The notes under the pieces are model-generated. The model had not been told where the DNA came from. It saw only the letters and a program-made list of their open reading frames with translations, and did not search any database. A DNA stretch of 37,831 nt from a virus. Positions 1-7,114 of this stretch are shown here, piece after piece (within the stretch, counting starts at the first letter, position 1; every line of letters starts with the position of its first letter). The position numbers and the translations under genes are program-made. The DNA lies in the IMG/VR virus record IMGVR_UViG_3300044940_000191, positions 1 through 37,831 of that record; one strand, 5' to 3'.

Positions 1-150
1 TATCTCTGGGCACCACGGAAGAACTCGCATCAGCAGCGTTCCTTGTTCGCTTGGTGCAAACCAAGACCAGTCATGCTCGACTTCCTCAAATTGCCATTCG
101 TAAATTCTGCCATATCCTTGGCTCACTTTCTTGCCGATCGAACGCACAGA
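1..150. repeat. Left copy of 150-bp terminal overlap (circular junction)
   Basis: These 150 bases recur at the right end (37682-37831) with two mismatches, at 127/37808 and 129/37810. Both fall in one csf3 codon, AAA here (Lys) and GAT there (Asp). Because an open reading frame continues across the join, this is best read as the assembly overlap of a circular or circularly permuted molecule, not a biological terminal repeat. The two mismatches suggest more than one strain in the sample or a local error. Confidence 0.9.
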
Positions 151-579
151 ATCGAGCAATGTTTTGAGGCTTTGCCGCTTACTACCACCAATAAACCAAC
201 ACACTCGATCTACATTGCTTACTTTGTTGGGCAATCGATAGCTCTTTGTCCAACTGTTGCCAGTCGCGACAACTAGCAGTTGATCGTCTCTCAACAATGC
301 CGCATTCTCGACCGCGATTCGCTTGGCGTAGTGCTCATGCCTCACACTTTGCGGTACAAGTATAGGCGCGGAGCAACGAGGTATGCCGTTGACTCCGCCA
401 AACTCACCACGCAAACACGGAAGATGCACCGAACCGATAGGCGGTGCAGGAGCATTGCTATTGATTCGCTGTGCAATTCCATGACGCAGTACAATCTCAC
501 GCTCTAGCAGCGAATCGAGGTACGGCGCATCACCCGCAAGCGGACTTGATAGCACAGCGGTAACTTTCCAATTACTCAT
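1..579 (-). CDS. csf3: Csf3 (type IV Cas5-like), N-terminal 193 codons; continues at 37681
   Basis: This is the Cas5-like subunit expected to cap the crRNA-5' end of a type IV ribonucleoprotein. The frame is open from ATG (577-579) to the contig edge and, if the ends are joined, continues from 37681 to a stop at 37589, giving 223 aa. The start overlaps the csf2 stop (ATGAGTAA). Visible traits are an N-terminal RAMP-like strand (WKVTAVLSSPLAGD), a central Pro/Cys-rich part, and a glycine-rich segment near residues 147-158 (IGKKVSQGYGRI) typical of RAMP proteins. The family call rests strongly on gene order between Csf2 and the CysH-like gene. Cas5-like proteins are poorly conserved, so sequence alone would be weak. 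Confidence 0.8.
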   Translation of the reverse strand, partial: MSNWKVTAVLSSPLAGDAPYLDSLLEREIVLRHGIAQRINSNAPAPPIGSVHLPCLRGEFGGVNGIPRCSAPILVPQSVRHEHYAKRIAVENAALLRDDQLLVVATGNSWTKSYRLPNKVSNVDRVCWFIGGSKRQSLKTLLDSVRSIGKKVSQGYGRIYEWQFEEVEHDWSWFAPSEQGTLLMRVLPWCPEI

Positions 580-1486
580 CGGCTATCAACTCCTTTTGTT
601 TCGCCTTGGACAGCTTCTTTTCTTTCGCGGCTGCCGCCTTGGTAAAACAATCTTCGAGCCATGCAATTGCATGATCCTTGACGCTATCGACGTGATCGAC
701 ATACGCACCGACGATTGCATCGTCGTCAACTTGGTCGATCAACGTAAGTTGCAATCGACCGTGACCAAGCCGTGCGTTGCCTCCGATCGTGCCGCCGTTG
801 GCTTGCCACAATCGCAACGACAACAGCAAGCAACCCAATTCTATTTCGTTGACATGCTTCAGGACAAAACCATGATGGAACAACGCTCCGCGCGTAACCG
901 CTTGACCGCTGTAAATCATCAGGTTGCTTGCGTCCTGGATGTCGTCGCGTTCGCGACTCAGACCGGTTTTTTTTGCATCTCCGCGAGTGTATTGATACCC
1001 GCTTAGAAAACGCTCACTACTCAATAGTCGCTTGCGTGGTATGTGACCAAGTGTCTTTTCTAAGCTGGCTCGGTTTTCCTCGCAAATCAACGTACCACGC
1101 CAAACGTCCAGCGAACCGGCTAGGATCTGATCTGGCAATGATCCACCGCATAAGCGGATTATTGGCCAATACTCGTGCATCTCTGCAATGCGACGAGTGT
1201 TTTCGTGGGCGTTGCTCATGGTGAGATTGCCGCCGTGCAAGAGAAAATTCAATTGCAACAACGACAACTTGCCACGCAAGCCGTAGCGATCGATCAACCA
1301 CAGCGCCATCGGTTCTCGGACGCAACGATGACGCAACGCGTTACCGCTGAGATATGGCACGTACATGATGCCTTTCTCGGTATGCACTGGTTCGCGTGCA
1401 ACGATTCCTTCGTTGCCTGCGGTCCCGCTCATGTGTGTGATTGGCGAAACGGCTTCGCTAATGCACTGGATTGTATACGTCTTCAT
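572..1486 (-). CDS. csf2: Csf2 (type IV Cas7-like backbone subunit)
   Basis: Predicted Cas7-family subunit that would form the helical filament along guide RNA, 304 aa. The N-terminus shows a RAMP-style strand followed by SPITHMSGTAGNEG (residues 14-27) and a motif YLSGNALRH (45-53) like those of Csf2 proteins; a glycine-rich loop GGNARLGHGR lies at 235-244. The C-terminus is Lys-rich. I chose the ATG at 1486 because it overlaps the cas11 stop (ATGA) and has GGAGA eight bases upstream. A frame opening at 1570 would only add residues inside cas11. The frame ends in an 8-nt overlap with csf3, consistent with translational coupling and fixed stoichiometry within one transcript. Confidence 0.88.
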   Translation of the reverse strand: MKTYTIQCISEAVSPITHMSGTAGNEGIVAREPVHTEKGIMYVPYLSGNALRHRCVREPMALWLIDRYGLRGKLSLLQLNFLLHGGNLTMSNAHENTRRIAEMHEYWPIIRLCGGSLPDQILAGSLDVWRGTLICEENRASLEKTLGHIPRKRLLSSERFLSGYQYTRGDAKKTGLSRERDDIQDASNLMIYSGQAVTRGALFHHGFVLKHVNEIELGCLLLSLRLWQANGGTIGGNARLGHGRLQLTLIDQVDDDAIVGAYVDHVDSVKDHAIAWLEDCFTKAAAAKEKKLSKAKQKELIADE

Positions 1487-1944
1487 TGGTGTTCTCCAAT
1501 CGCTTGTTTGTGGTCGCGCCTTGCGCAAACCAACACGGGAATCAAATGCGTGACGAGATATTGTAGCCAATCTTGACGCTCGTTCTCCGGTAATCTTTGG
1601 AGCATGTCGATGGCGTCGGTAAGACGTTCGCTTGCTACTGCTTTGCTTGCGTCGGCTTTGATCGACTCGAGAACATGCTGAACGAACAAATCAATGTCTC
1701 CACCGACGGTTTTGGCGTAGCCGCTTTGGATCGCGGCCGCGATTTTGTCCCACATCGTCATGCGGTCCAACGACTCGCCAAACACGGCTGGCAAGGCTGC
1801 GCAGAATTGTATCGCTAACGCTTTTGCGTAGCTCTCATACCATTCGTGCTTTTCTTCGTGCGGATCAATCAAACCAGCCAGGCGTTGTCGCAGCTGATCT
1901 GTGCTTAGCGTGCGGTTCTGGTTGGGTAACTGCTGGGTACTCAT
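1483..1944 (-). CDS. cas11: Cas11-like small subunit of the type IV-B complex
   Basis: A 153-aa, mostly helical, soluble protein with no membrane segment or metal motif, placed between csf1 and csf2 exactly where type IV-B loci carry the small subunit (Cas11). Its family role is to line the inner belly of the RNP filament. I recognise no diagnostic motif, so the call is from position, size and predicted helicity. The ATG at 1944 has GAGG nine bases upstream. The first 80 nt overlap the end of csf1 in another frame, unusually long for this genome, but no later Met lies near the csf1 stop. The stop overlaps the csf2 start as ATGA. Confidence 0.72.
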   Translation of the reverse strand: MSTQQLPNQNRTLSTDQLRQRLAGLIDPHEEKHEWYESYAKALAIQFCAALPAVFGESLDRMTMWDKIAAAIQSGYAKTVGGDIDLFVQHVLESIKADASKAVASERLTDAIDMLQRLPENERQDWLQYLVTHLIPVLVCARRDHKQAIGEHQ

Positions 1945-2671
1945 CGAGGCATTCCTCTTTTGCTGGACACAACCAAACCGCCAATCGCGTGAGCGGTTCG
2001 GAAAAACAATCTAGCCACGCTGCTAGGACTTCTTCACTTTCAAAATGCTCTACAATTCGCATCTGCGATTGTGGTGTCATCGCTTCTTTCATCGCAGGCT
2101 TGCCTGTGGCCGCCGCGATCATTTTACATAATTCGATTCGCTCAATTAACTGCGTGGGACGATACGTTATTACCTCGCCTTCGAGAGTGACCGTTACACG
2201 GTCGCGACTTAAATTTACAACGGCACGATAAAGCAAGTGCTTTTGGCCGCTGTCGCTGAGGCAAATACAAAACGGAGGATCTGGCGGATTGATGCACGCC
2301 TCTAGTAACTGAGCACGATGTGCTTTAGTGCATGCCTTGCGATCTGTTGCTGTGATAATCCACGAATAACCTCGTGTCTTTTGGTTGCTCTTGCGTGTGC
2401 CGTCGATCAATTCCAAATCAATTCCCTCTTGCATGGCATCCACGCATCCGGGGCAAACCCAATCACTTAACGTGACGGTGTCCAATCCGGTGAACGATGG
2501 TTTAACAATCTCTTTTGCGGGGTGAATCGGTTCGCACGATCCACCGCAATAAAAACACGTCTCTGTACCGCTAGGACCAACCCCAGCGAAAAGCTGCGTC
2601 GCCGTCCACGGCCGTTTACCGTTCGCTCCGACCATGCTTACCGGATGGGGAGTCAGGTTTTTGATTTTCAT
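1865..2671 (-). CDS. csf1: Csf1 (type IV large-subunit-like, zinc-finger)
   Basis: Signature protein of type IV CRISPR-Cas systems, thought to act as the large (Cas8-like) subunit; 268 aa. A four-Cys zinc site is clear: C39-x2-C42 (CFYCGG) and C73-x2-C76 (WVCPGC), separated by a segment with VKPSFTG, matching the Csf1 layout as I know it. Further Cys residues cluster at 114-137 and 222-241. The start at 2671 is set by AAGGAGA seven bases upstream; the frame extends to 2920 but only through a repeated leader. The N-terminus MKIKNLTPHPV resembles the start of small phage proteins of unknown role, so a fusion or convergent start is possible. First gene of the Cas operon. Confidence 0.82.
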   Translation of the reverse strand: MKIKNLTPHPVSMVGANGKRPWTATQLFAGVGPSGTETCFYCGGSCEPIHPAKEIVKPSFTGLDTVTLSDWVCPGCVDAMQEGIDLELIDGTRKSNQKTRGYSWIITATDRKACTKAHRAQLLEACINPPDPPFCICLSDSGQKHLLYRAVVNLSRDRVTVTLEGEVITYRPTQLIERIELCKMIAAATGKPAMKEAMTPQSQMRIVEHFESEEVLAAWLDCFSEPLTRLAVWLCPAKEECLDEYPAVTQPEPHAKHRSAATTPGWFD

Positions 2672-2674
2672 TTT

Positions 2675-2777
2675 CTCTCCTTTGCAAGGCGGCTCCCCGC
2701 TCGCATAACGACTTGGGACGGCCAGCGTTGGCACCCCCAGCGCTGGGGCATTAGCACCGACGAATCGGTGCCCCTCT
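2675..2777 (-). repeat. Leader repeat copy 1, upstream of csf1
   Basis: About 100 bp shared with 3034-3138. Read in the gene direction it holds a GGGGC...GCCCC hairpin (with ACCGA-TTCG-TCGGT inside), an AGCGCTGGGGG block, CTGGCCGTCCCAAG, then a weaker hairpin directly before the Shine-Dalgarno of csf1. It fills the gap between csf1 and the preceding gene. It could be a planctomycete-type intergenic repeat or a transcript-level control element. Confidence 0.75.
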
Positions 2778-2778
2778 G

Positions 2779-3027
2779 CTAGTCTGCTGCCCAATCCATT
2801 TCTTCTTGGGACAGCGGAGGCGCTGTCCCGCATCCAAAGCACAACCAGCCGTTCTCGAAATATCGACCACCGGCTAATATGGCCGACCGCCGGGACGCGC
2901 AAGTTATGTGCTTGCAGCAATCACAATTGACGGGAATCGGTTTTTCTCCCGTGTAGTGAACCGACTCGGGGTCGGTGCAATATCGCGGGCCTAGACGCCC
3001 GCACCAGGGGCATTGTTGTTGAGGCAC
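2779..3027 (-). CDS. Cys-rich small protein, probable zinc binder
   Basis: An 82-aa protein with three pairs of cysteines: CPWCG near the N-terminus, CDCC in the middle and CFGCG near the C-terminus, which suggests one or two zinc knuckles. I do not recognise the family. The start is a GTG at 3027, chosen because AAGGAGA lies nine bases upstream; an upstream in-frame extension to 3093 is made of repeat sequence. It directly precedes csf1 in the same direction and shares csf1's leader repeat, so it may be co-regulated with the Cas genes. Confidence 0.65.
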   Translation of the reverse strand: MPQQQCPWCGRLGPRYCTDPESVHYTGEKPIPVNCDCCKHITCASRRSAILAGGRYFENGWLCFGCGTAPPLSQEEMDWAAD

Positions 3028-3033
3028 GGTTTC

Positions 3034-3138
3034 TGTCTCCTTTGCGAGGCGGTCCTCGCACGAATGCCGCCTTGGGACGGCCAGCGCTGGCACCCCCAGC
3101 GCTGGGGCATTAGCACCGGCAAAGCCGACGCCCCTCTG
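3034..3138 (-). repeat. Leader repeat copy 2, upstream of the Cys-rich gene
   Basis: Second copy of the element at 2675-2777, with the same block order. The hairpin next to the Shine-Dalgarno is perfect here (GCGAGG / CCTCGC, 3044-3059), while copy 1 needs G-T pairs. Confidence 0.75.
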
Positions 3139-3153
3139 CGCGCTGACATCATG

Positions 3154-3516
3154 TCAGCCAACAGGCTCCTCGAAGTAAGCGTTGGTGATGGCCCAACGCT
3201 TTTCTTTGTTGAGAAGATCGCGGACCTTCTCAACGTCGACTCCAATTTTCTCCAACTCTGTCAGGACCGCACGGTTTCCCGTGACGGTTTCCTGACGGAC
3301 AGAGACCATGCCACGGCAGATTTCTACCGTGGCAATCAAATTGTGTGTGCCGTATGGATTACGGCACAAGCCAACTCGGACGAAATATGTTACTTCGTCC
3401 CTGTAATCGTCCTCGTCTTCTGGGACGATGATCTCGTCCCAGAAGAACCAGGTTGGCCAATAGCAAAAGTATTCACCATCGAAGTGGTGATACCCGTGAT
3501 TGATTCTTGTTTCCAT
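3154..3516 (-). CDS. Hypothetical protein, acidic, aromatic-rich N-terminus
   Basis: A 120-aa protein of unknown family. The first 40 residues are rich in Tyr, Trp and Phe (GEYFCYWPTWFFWDEI), followed by an acidic stretch and a C-terminal helix with LTELEKIGVDVEKVRDLL. Start at 3516 has AAGGAGA seven bases upstream and sits just after a GC-rich hairpin. It is the first gene after an intrinsic terminator. Confidence 0.6.
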   Translation of the reverse strand: METRINHGYHHFDGEYFCYWPTWFFWDEIIVPEDEDDYRDEVTYFVRVGLCRNPYGTHNLIATVEICRGMVSVRQETVTGNRAVLTELEKIGVDVEKVRDLLNKEKRWAITNAYFEEPVG

Positions 3517-3527
3517 CGTGTCTCCTT

Positions 3528-3546
3528 GCCCCCGCGAGGCGGGGGC
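3528..3546 (-). promoter_or_regulatory. Hairpin next to Shine-Dalgarno (gene at 3516)
   Basis: GCCCCCGCCTCGCGGGGGC in the transcript direction, flanked by ACTAACC on one side and AAGGAGA on the other. The same arrangement (TAAC-GCCCC-loop-GGGGC-SD) precedes several genes in this run, suggesting control of translation or transcript stability. Confidence 0.6.
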
Positions 3547-3562
3547 GGTTAGTGTTAGCATG

Positions 3563-3593
3563 AAAAAGCCCAGGCCCCCGATGATGCCTGGGC
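3563..3593 (-). terminator. Intrinsic terminator inside the small-gene/Cas run
   Basis: Minus-strand stem GCCCAGGC / GCCTGGGC with a 10-nt loop, followed by TTTTT. It lies between the 65-aa gene (ending at 3606) and the 120-aa gene (starting at 3516), with too little room for a promoter downstream. It would reduce transcription into the Cas genes unless read through. Confidence 0.78.
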
Positions 3594-3605
3594 AAAATCT
3601 ATCGC

Positions 3606-3803
3606 TCACGGTGCATAGCAGAAACAATGCCCGCAATCCACCAACGTATTCCCGTTGCGATCCTCAAAAACAGGATCGTAGGAATTGCGGTGGTATTTTT
3701 CGACGATTTTCATCGCCTCTTCGTAGCTTTGCGCGAAACACTCCTTTTGCGAAGTGCCGGCCCAAACCGTGATCTTGATTTTCCAATTTTTAGAATCAGT
3801 CAT
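3606..3803 (-). CDS. Small hypothetical protein
   Basis: A 65-aa protein with the pattern KIKITVWAGTSQKE...SYEEAMKIVEKY and a Cys/His-containing tail (CGHCFCY). The strand-then-helix start resembles small sheet-helix phage proteins of unknown role. GAGGG lies upstream of the ATG at 3803, after a GCCCC/GGGGC hairpin. Confidence 0.6.
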   Translation of the reverse strand: MTDSKNWKIKITVWAGTSQKECFAQSYEEAMKIVEKYHRNSYDPVFEDRNGNTLVDCGHCFCYAP

Positions 3804-3819
3804 TATTGTTTTCCCTCGT

Positions 3820-3833
3820 GCCCCGCTAGGGGC
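3820..3833 (-). promoter_or_regulatory. Hairpin next to Shine-Dalgarno (gene at 3803)
   Basis: GCCCC-TAGC-GGGGC in the transcript direction, preceded by ACTAACC; same arrangement as the hairpin at 3528-3546. Confidence 0.55.
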
Positions 3834-3849
3834 GGTTAGTTGTTAGAAG

Positions 3850-4167
3850 TTACCAATCTACGACTTCGCCGTCGTACTCGACATCAGCATCGCCGAACCA
3901 CTCGCGCGCGGCGTCGTATTCCACGTCGCATATCCTGATCCACTCGTGGGGAATTTCTTCCCCATTTACCCGAATCACTCCTTGGATTCGCTCAATATCG
4001 GGTTCATATATTTCCGTTGGAAGCTCTACGCCGTCTTTGAGCATTGCGTAGATTTCATAATTTGCATCGGTGCAGCAATCTTCGAGGCTTCCCCACTTTG
4101 CCTTTTGTTTTTCCTTGACAAGGTTAATGGTTGCCTCGATAACGCCTTTAATTTCGAACCAGGACAT
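3850..4167 (-). CDS. Hypothetical acidic protein
   Basis: A 105-aa acidic protein of unknown family, helical at first (IKGVIEATINLVKEKQKAKW) and ending in a run rich in Asp, Glu and Trp. Start at 4167 is set by AAAGGAGA upstream; an in-frame Met further up lies in the leader hairpin. Confidence 0.6.
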   Translation of the reverse strand: MSWFEIKGVIEATINLVKEKQKAKWGSLEDCCTDANYEIYAMLKDGVELPTEIYEPDIERIQGVIRVNGEEIPHEWIRICDVEYDAAREWFGDADVEYDGEVVDW

Positions 4168-4179
4168 TTGGTCTCCTTT

Positions 4180-4193
4180 GCCCCATGCGGGGC
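4180..4193 (-). promoter_or_regulatory. Hairpin next to Shine-Dalgarno (gene at 4167)
   Basis: GCCCC-GCAT-GGGGC in the transcript direction, preceded by ACTAACA and followed by AAAGGAGA. Confidence 0.55.
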
Positions 4194-4290
4194 TGTTAGT
4201 GTTCATAGTTTTGCGTTTGGCGCGAAGGAAACTAGGCGGGAATCGCGCCCGCCTTGAAACAATTTGCTTTCAACCTACTCATCACTTGAA

Positions 4291-4533
4291 CTATTTGACT
4301 AGCCCAAGCGAAGCCGCGATTTTATGCAGCTTCTTACCGCTTATCGCGGTATTAACATCGTACATGGGCTTCCCCATGTACGTGCCGGGGTGTTGGTCGC
4401 AACACGACGGGTCGGCACACCCTCCGCACAAATGCGGCGAAGGGGGACCGATCGTCGCGTTTGTGTCGATTCCAGTTTCGCGCAGATGCGCGACTAGTTT
4501 AGTCGCGTTGGGTTCGATGAATCGCTTGCTCAT
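4291..4533 (-). CDS. Small Cys-rich hypothetical protein
   Basis: An 80-aa protein with a central cluster CGGCADPSCCDQH that could bind a metal, and a basic C-terminal helix. Family not recognised. First gene of the run after the promoter at 4603-4631; AGAGGAG precedes the ATG at 4533. Confidence 0.6.
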   Translation of the reverse strand: MSKRFIEPNATKLVAHLRETGIDTNATIGPPSPHLCGGCADPSCCDQHPGTYMGKPMYDVNTAISGKKLHKIAASLGLVK

Positions 4534-4545
4534 TTCTTCTCCTCT

Positions 4546-4565
4546 TGCCCTGCCAGGGGCGGTTA
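4546..4565 (-). promoter_or_regulatory. Hairpin next to Shine-Dalgarno (gene at 4533)
   Basis: TAACC then GCCCCTGGCAGGGC (one bulged base) then AAGAGGAG. Imperfect member of the hairpin-SD set. Confidence 0.45.
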
Positions 4566-4576
4566 CTGTTTCCGTC

Positions 4577-4589
4577 GAGCACTGTGCTC
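4577..4589. promoter_or_regulatory. Operator-like palindrome GAGCAC-N-GTGCTC
   Basis: A perfect 13-nt palindrome located about +7 to +19 relative to the start site predicted for the promoter at 4603-4631. This is a position where a bound repressor would block initiation or escape. The protein that binds it is unknown; candidates in this genome are the HTH proteins at 13828 and 35447. Confidence 0.5.
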
Positions 4590-4602
4590 AACTGATGCCC
4601 TA

Positions 4603-4631
4603 ACTATATCGGCCCGATGGCCGACAGTCAA
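4603..4631 (-). promoter_or_regulatory. Sigma70-type promoter for small-gene and Cas run
   Basis: Minus strand: TTGACT at 4626-4631, 17-nt spacer, TATAGT at 4603-4608; expected start near 4596. This is the best-matching promoter I found in the window. The spacer holds the inverted repeat TCGGCC-ATCG-GGCCGA, a possible operator. It lies between the terminase and the first small gene, and no other good promoter is visible before csf1. Confidence 0.75.
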
Positions 4632-4698
4632 CAGGGAAGAAGAAAGAATTTCGAAATTTTTTTCCAAGCCCTTTTTCGCATGGATCTAGCGACTCGCT

Positions 4699-6825
4699 CT
4701 ACTCTGAGTGCTTGCGCATCAAGTCGGCGTAGCGGTCGCGGACGCTCCTGCCCGATTTCTGGGGCTTGCGCCGGCGAATGCTCGTGGCGTCCTCGAGGTC
4801 GTTGCGGGCTCCCTCCATGCTGGCCGCAATCGCAGCCAGACAGACGGCATCGAGGAGGTGATTGTCCCGATTGGGCTTTAGGGTCCACTCTTGGAGCGTA
4901 CGCCCATGGCCTGTGGTTTCGACGGCGTACTCGGCGCTGAGATGGTCCGCCATCATGCGGTGACGACTGGGGTGAGCGCGAAACAAATGCCATGCACCGA
5001 TGCTACCGCTGTCCATCGCGAACGATTCGGCGATAAAGGTCTTAATGCGGTTCGTGTCGACATGCACCAGGCGAGCGCCTCGGACGCGTCTCACCGGCGG
5101 CATCCGCCAACAGAACCCGCGTCGCTCGCCTCGCTGCTTGGGGACCTGAGACCACGGTTTTTTCTTGGCCGTGATGCCTTCGCCTTTGCTCGGCAGCAGC
5201 TTGATCGCTCCCTCGTACGCATCGCAAAACTGCATGATAGTCTCGCTGCGATAGCCACTGTCGATAAGACCTCGCTCGATTTTAAGCTGCGTCCCATCGT
5301 CGCGGACGAAGCGACGTGCGGCGAGCTCGGCCGTTAACCGGTTAAGTGCCTCGTAGGTAGCCTCGGCAGGTCGAGAGATTTTTAACTTGCGTGCGTAACT
5401 CATCTCGATGTCGGCCAGCGTCACATAGTCGACGCCTTGATCGGGCCACACTCCGTAGTCAGTGACCAAGCCCGAGAAGTCTGTGCCAGTTGCCAGGACT
5501 GCCCACCAGAGGGATGAGCCCTGTACGTCGATACCAAGTGTGACCCATTCGGCCCAGTCTGGTAGTTCGGTGCGACGATGTGTTTGCAATACGCGCAAGC
5601 AGTATTCGTCCGAGCTTAGGATTTTGATGCCGGTCGAGATCTCGATTTCCGGCTTGGGCTCGTTGTTGTATTCAGCGTCAAAGGTCTCGGGATTGTCCTC
5701 GCGCAGTCCGTAGGCGTGCTGGATGCACGATAGCTCGTGATCGTAATGGCGATGCTCCCATCCAACCTTGGCCCCTTTGTCCATCGCCTTGCGATTCTTC
5801 TTGTAAAATGCGGTGGCTTTGGGGTGCGTGTCATCCCCTGCGAGGATCTCCTCGCGACGGATCTCGAGATACTTATTCCAGAGTTCTTCGTTCTCTGGCC
5901 ATGCATAGACGAGCTTACACCGACGTCCATGCCATTTGGGATTGAGCTGTCGATTGAGCAATCGATCGGCGGCATCGTTTTGGACGATGACCGTTACGGC
6001 AGCGAATCCCGAGATCCGCTTTCCTGGTCCGGCTAGTCCGAGGATGGCAGCGGATAGGATCTTTTCTCGTTTGGCGCATTCGATCGCGGACTTGGCCGAG
6101 GTGTCGGTCTGCGGATCGTTGACGAGCACAAAATCCGGTCGCACGGTCTCGCCGTTAGGCATGAGGACCTGCATGCCACGGATGCGGCCCAGAATACCGG
6201 TGCATCGAATGGTTGCGCCGGATGCGATGCTACCGACTATGGTCGGATAGGTGATGCTCTTTTTCGTCCATCCGATTTGGGTGCGTTGGCCTAAACAAGT
6301 CTGTGCGTTGGCGCGTTGGGTGATCCCCTCTAGCTTGCGAATCGGCACCGCGATCTCGGGGAAATCCTCGAGCAGTAGGTCGTTGGTTTCCCACTCGGCT
6401 TTGATCGTGTCGAGCGATTCCTCGGCTGCGGATTTGTCCGCCTCAACGAGCAGCACGACCTTGCGATGTCCGTACGAGGTAGCCCAAATCGCGGCACGGA
6501 TTAGGATCGTGGTTTTGCCCGAGCCGCGAGGCATCGCGATTGCCGACAGGCCACCCTCGAGGACTTTCTTTTCGATGTCGGCGATAATGTCGAGGTGATC
6601 TTGCGAAAACGGCTTCAGAAAGGACTCGGGATAGTACGTGAGCAGATACCGTTTTAGATCTCGCTCGCAGGCCTGCCGACGTTTGAAATTCTTGGGTCTT
6701 GGGATGCGTCCCAGGTCTTTGGCGTCAGTGGCTTTTTCGCGTTGGCGATTGTTCGCGCGGATCTTGTGCTGTGCGTAGCTATCGTCGTGAGCATTGGCGG
6801 CTGCGTGGGGCGGCTTGCGTGGCAT
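4699..6825 (-). CDS. Terminase large subunit (GpA-like)
   Basis: DNA-packaging ATPase and nuclease, 708 aa. ATPase part: Walker A MPRGSGKTT (98-106) and a Walker B-like strand FVLVNDPQ (232-239). Nuclease part, starting near residue 420, has the strand TLGIDVQ with the metal-binding Asp and a second acidic strand GLIDSGYRSE, as in GpA-type terminases. The ATG at 6825 has AGGA upstream; an extension to a TTG at 6888 is possible but overlaps the preceding gene more. No small terminase subunit is recognisable; the preceding zinc-ribbon gene overlaps this start by 47 nt and is a candidate only by position. Confidence 0.92.
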   Translation of the reverse strand: MPRKPPHAAANAHDDSYAQHKIRANNRQREKATDAKDLGRIPRPKNFKRRQACERDLKRYLLTYYPESFLKPFSQDHLDIIADIEKKVLEGGLSAIAMPRGSGKTTILIRAAIWATSYGHRKVVLLVEADKSAAEESLDTIKAEWETNDLLLEDFPEIAVPIRKLEGITQRANAQTCLGQRTQIGWTKKSITYPTIVGSIASGATIRCTGILGRIRGMQVLMPNGETVRPDFVLVNDPQTDTSAKSAIECAKREKILSAAILGLAGPGKRISGFAAVTVIVQNDAADRLLNRQLNPKWHGRRCKLVYAWPENEELWNKYLEIRREEILAGDDTHPKATAFYKKNRKAMDKGAKVGWEHRHYDHELSCIQHAYGLREDNPETFDAEYNNEPKPEIEISTGIKILSSDEYCLRVLQTHRRTELPDWAEWVTLGIDVQGSSLWWAVLATGTDFSGLVTDYGVWPDQGVDYVTLADIEMSYARKLKISRPAEATYEALNRLTAELAARRFVRDDGTQLKIERGLIDSGYRSETIMQFCDAYEGAIKLLPSKGEGITAKKKPWSQVPKQRGERRGFCWRMPPVRRVRGARLVHVDTNRIKTFIAESFAMDSGSIGAWHLFRAHPSRHRMMADHLSAEYAVETTGHGRTLQEWTLKPNRDNHLLDAVCLAAIAASMEGARNDLEDATSIRRRKPQKSGRSVRDRYADLMRKHSE

Positions 6826-7114
6826 AGGGGGCGATCCTGTGCTTAGGGGTGTTGACGCCTCTGGGTGAGAGGCTGGTACCACATCCAACAGCAGCGAGTT
6901 GGCGTGGCATGGATCGTAATTGATCGATGCGGGATTTGCGACGTGAGGCTTTGTAGCCCGGCGCTCCGCACGAGAAGCAGTAATAGGTCCAGTGCGGGCT
7001 CGAGTGATAGGCGCGAGCCACGGTCCCGCAATCAGGGCATACGCGAGCGGTGCAGCGTGGCTGGCGCTGGTAGGTATCGTCCAGTAGGGTCAATCGGGGA
7101 TCAATAGCGGTCAC
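6779..7114 (-). CDS. Zinc-ribbon protein upstream of terminase
   Basis: A 111-aa basic protein with CPDCG (27-31 region) and CFSCG (47-51 region), a compact zinc ribbon, then a long Arg/Ser-rich tail that overlaps the start of the terminase gene in another frame. Start codon GTG at 7114 overlaps the end of the previous gene by 14 nt. It might take part in DNA recognition for packaging; this is positional inference only. Confidence 0.6.
   Translation of the reverse strand: MTAIDPRLTLLDDTYQRQPRCTARVCPDCGTVARAYHSSPHWTYYCFSCGAPGYKASRRKSRIDQLRSMPRQLAAVGCGTSLSPRGVNTPKHRIAPYATQAAPRSRQCSRR

Noticed and set aside
1-150. Genuine direct terminal repeats of a linear phage genome
   Set aside because: A gene is open across the join and the repeat covers an arbitrary piece of coding sequence, so a circular assembly overlap is simpler.
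1487-1570. Longer N-terminus for Csf2 starting at 1570
   Set aside because: The extra 28 codons lie entirely inside cas11 and lack a ribosome site; the ATG at 1486 has one and overlaps the cas11 stop.
596-1576. Plus-strand open frames opposite the Cas genes and elsewhere
   Set aside because: They mirror the minus-strand genes, have no ribosome sites and no recognisable products.
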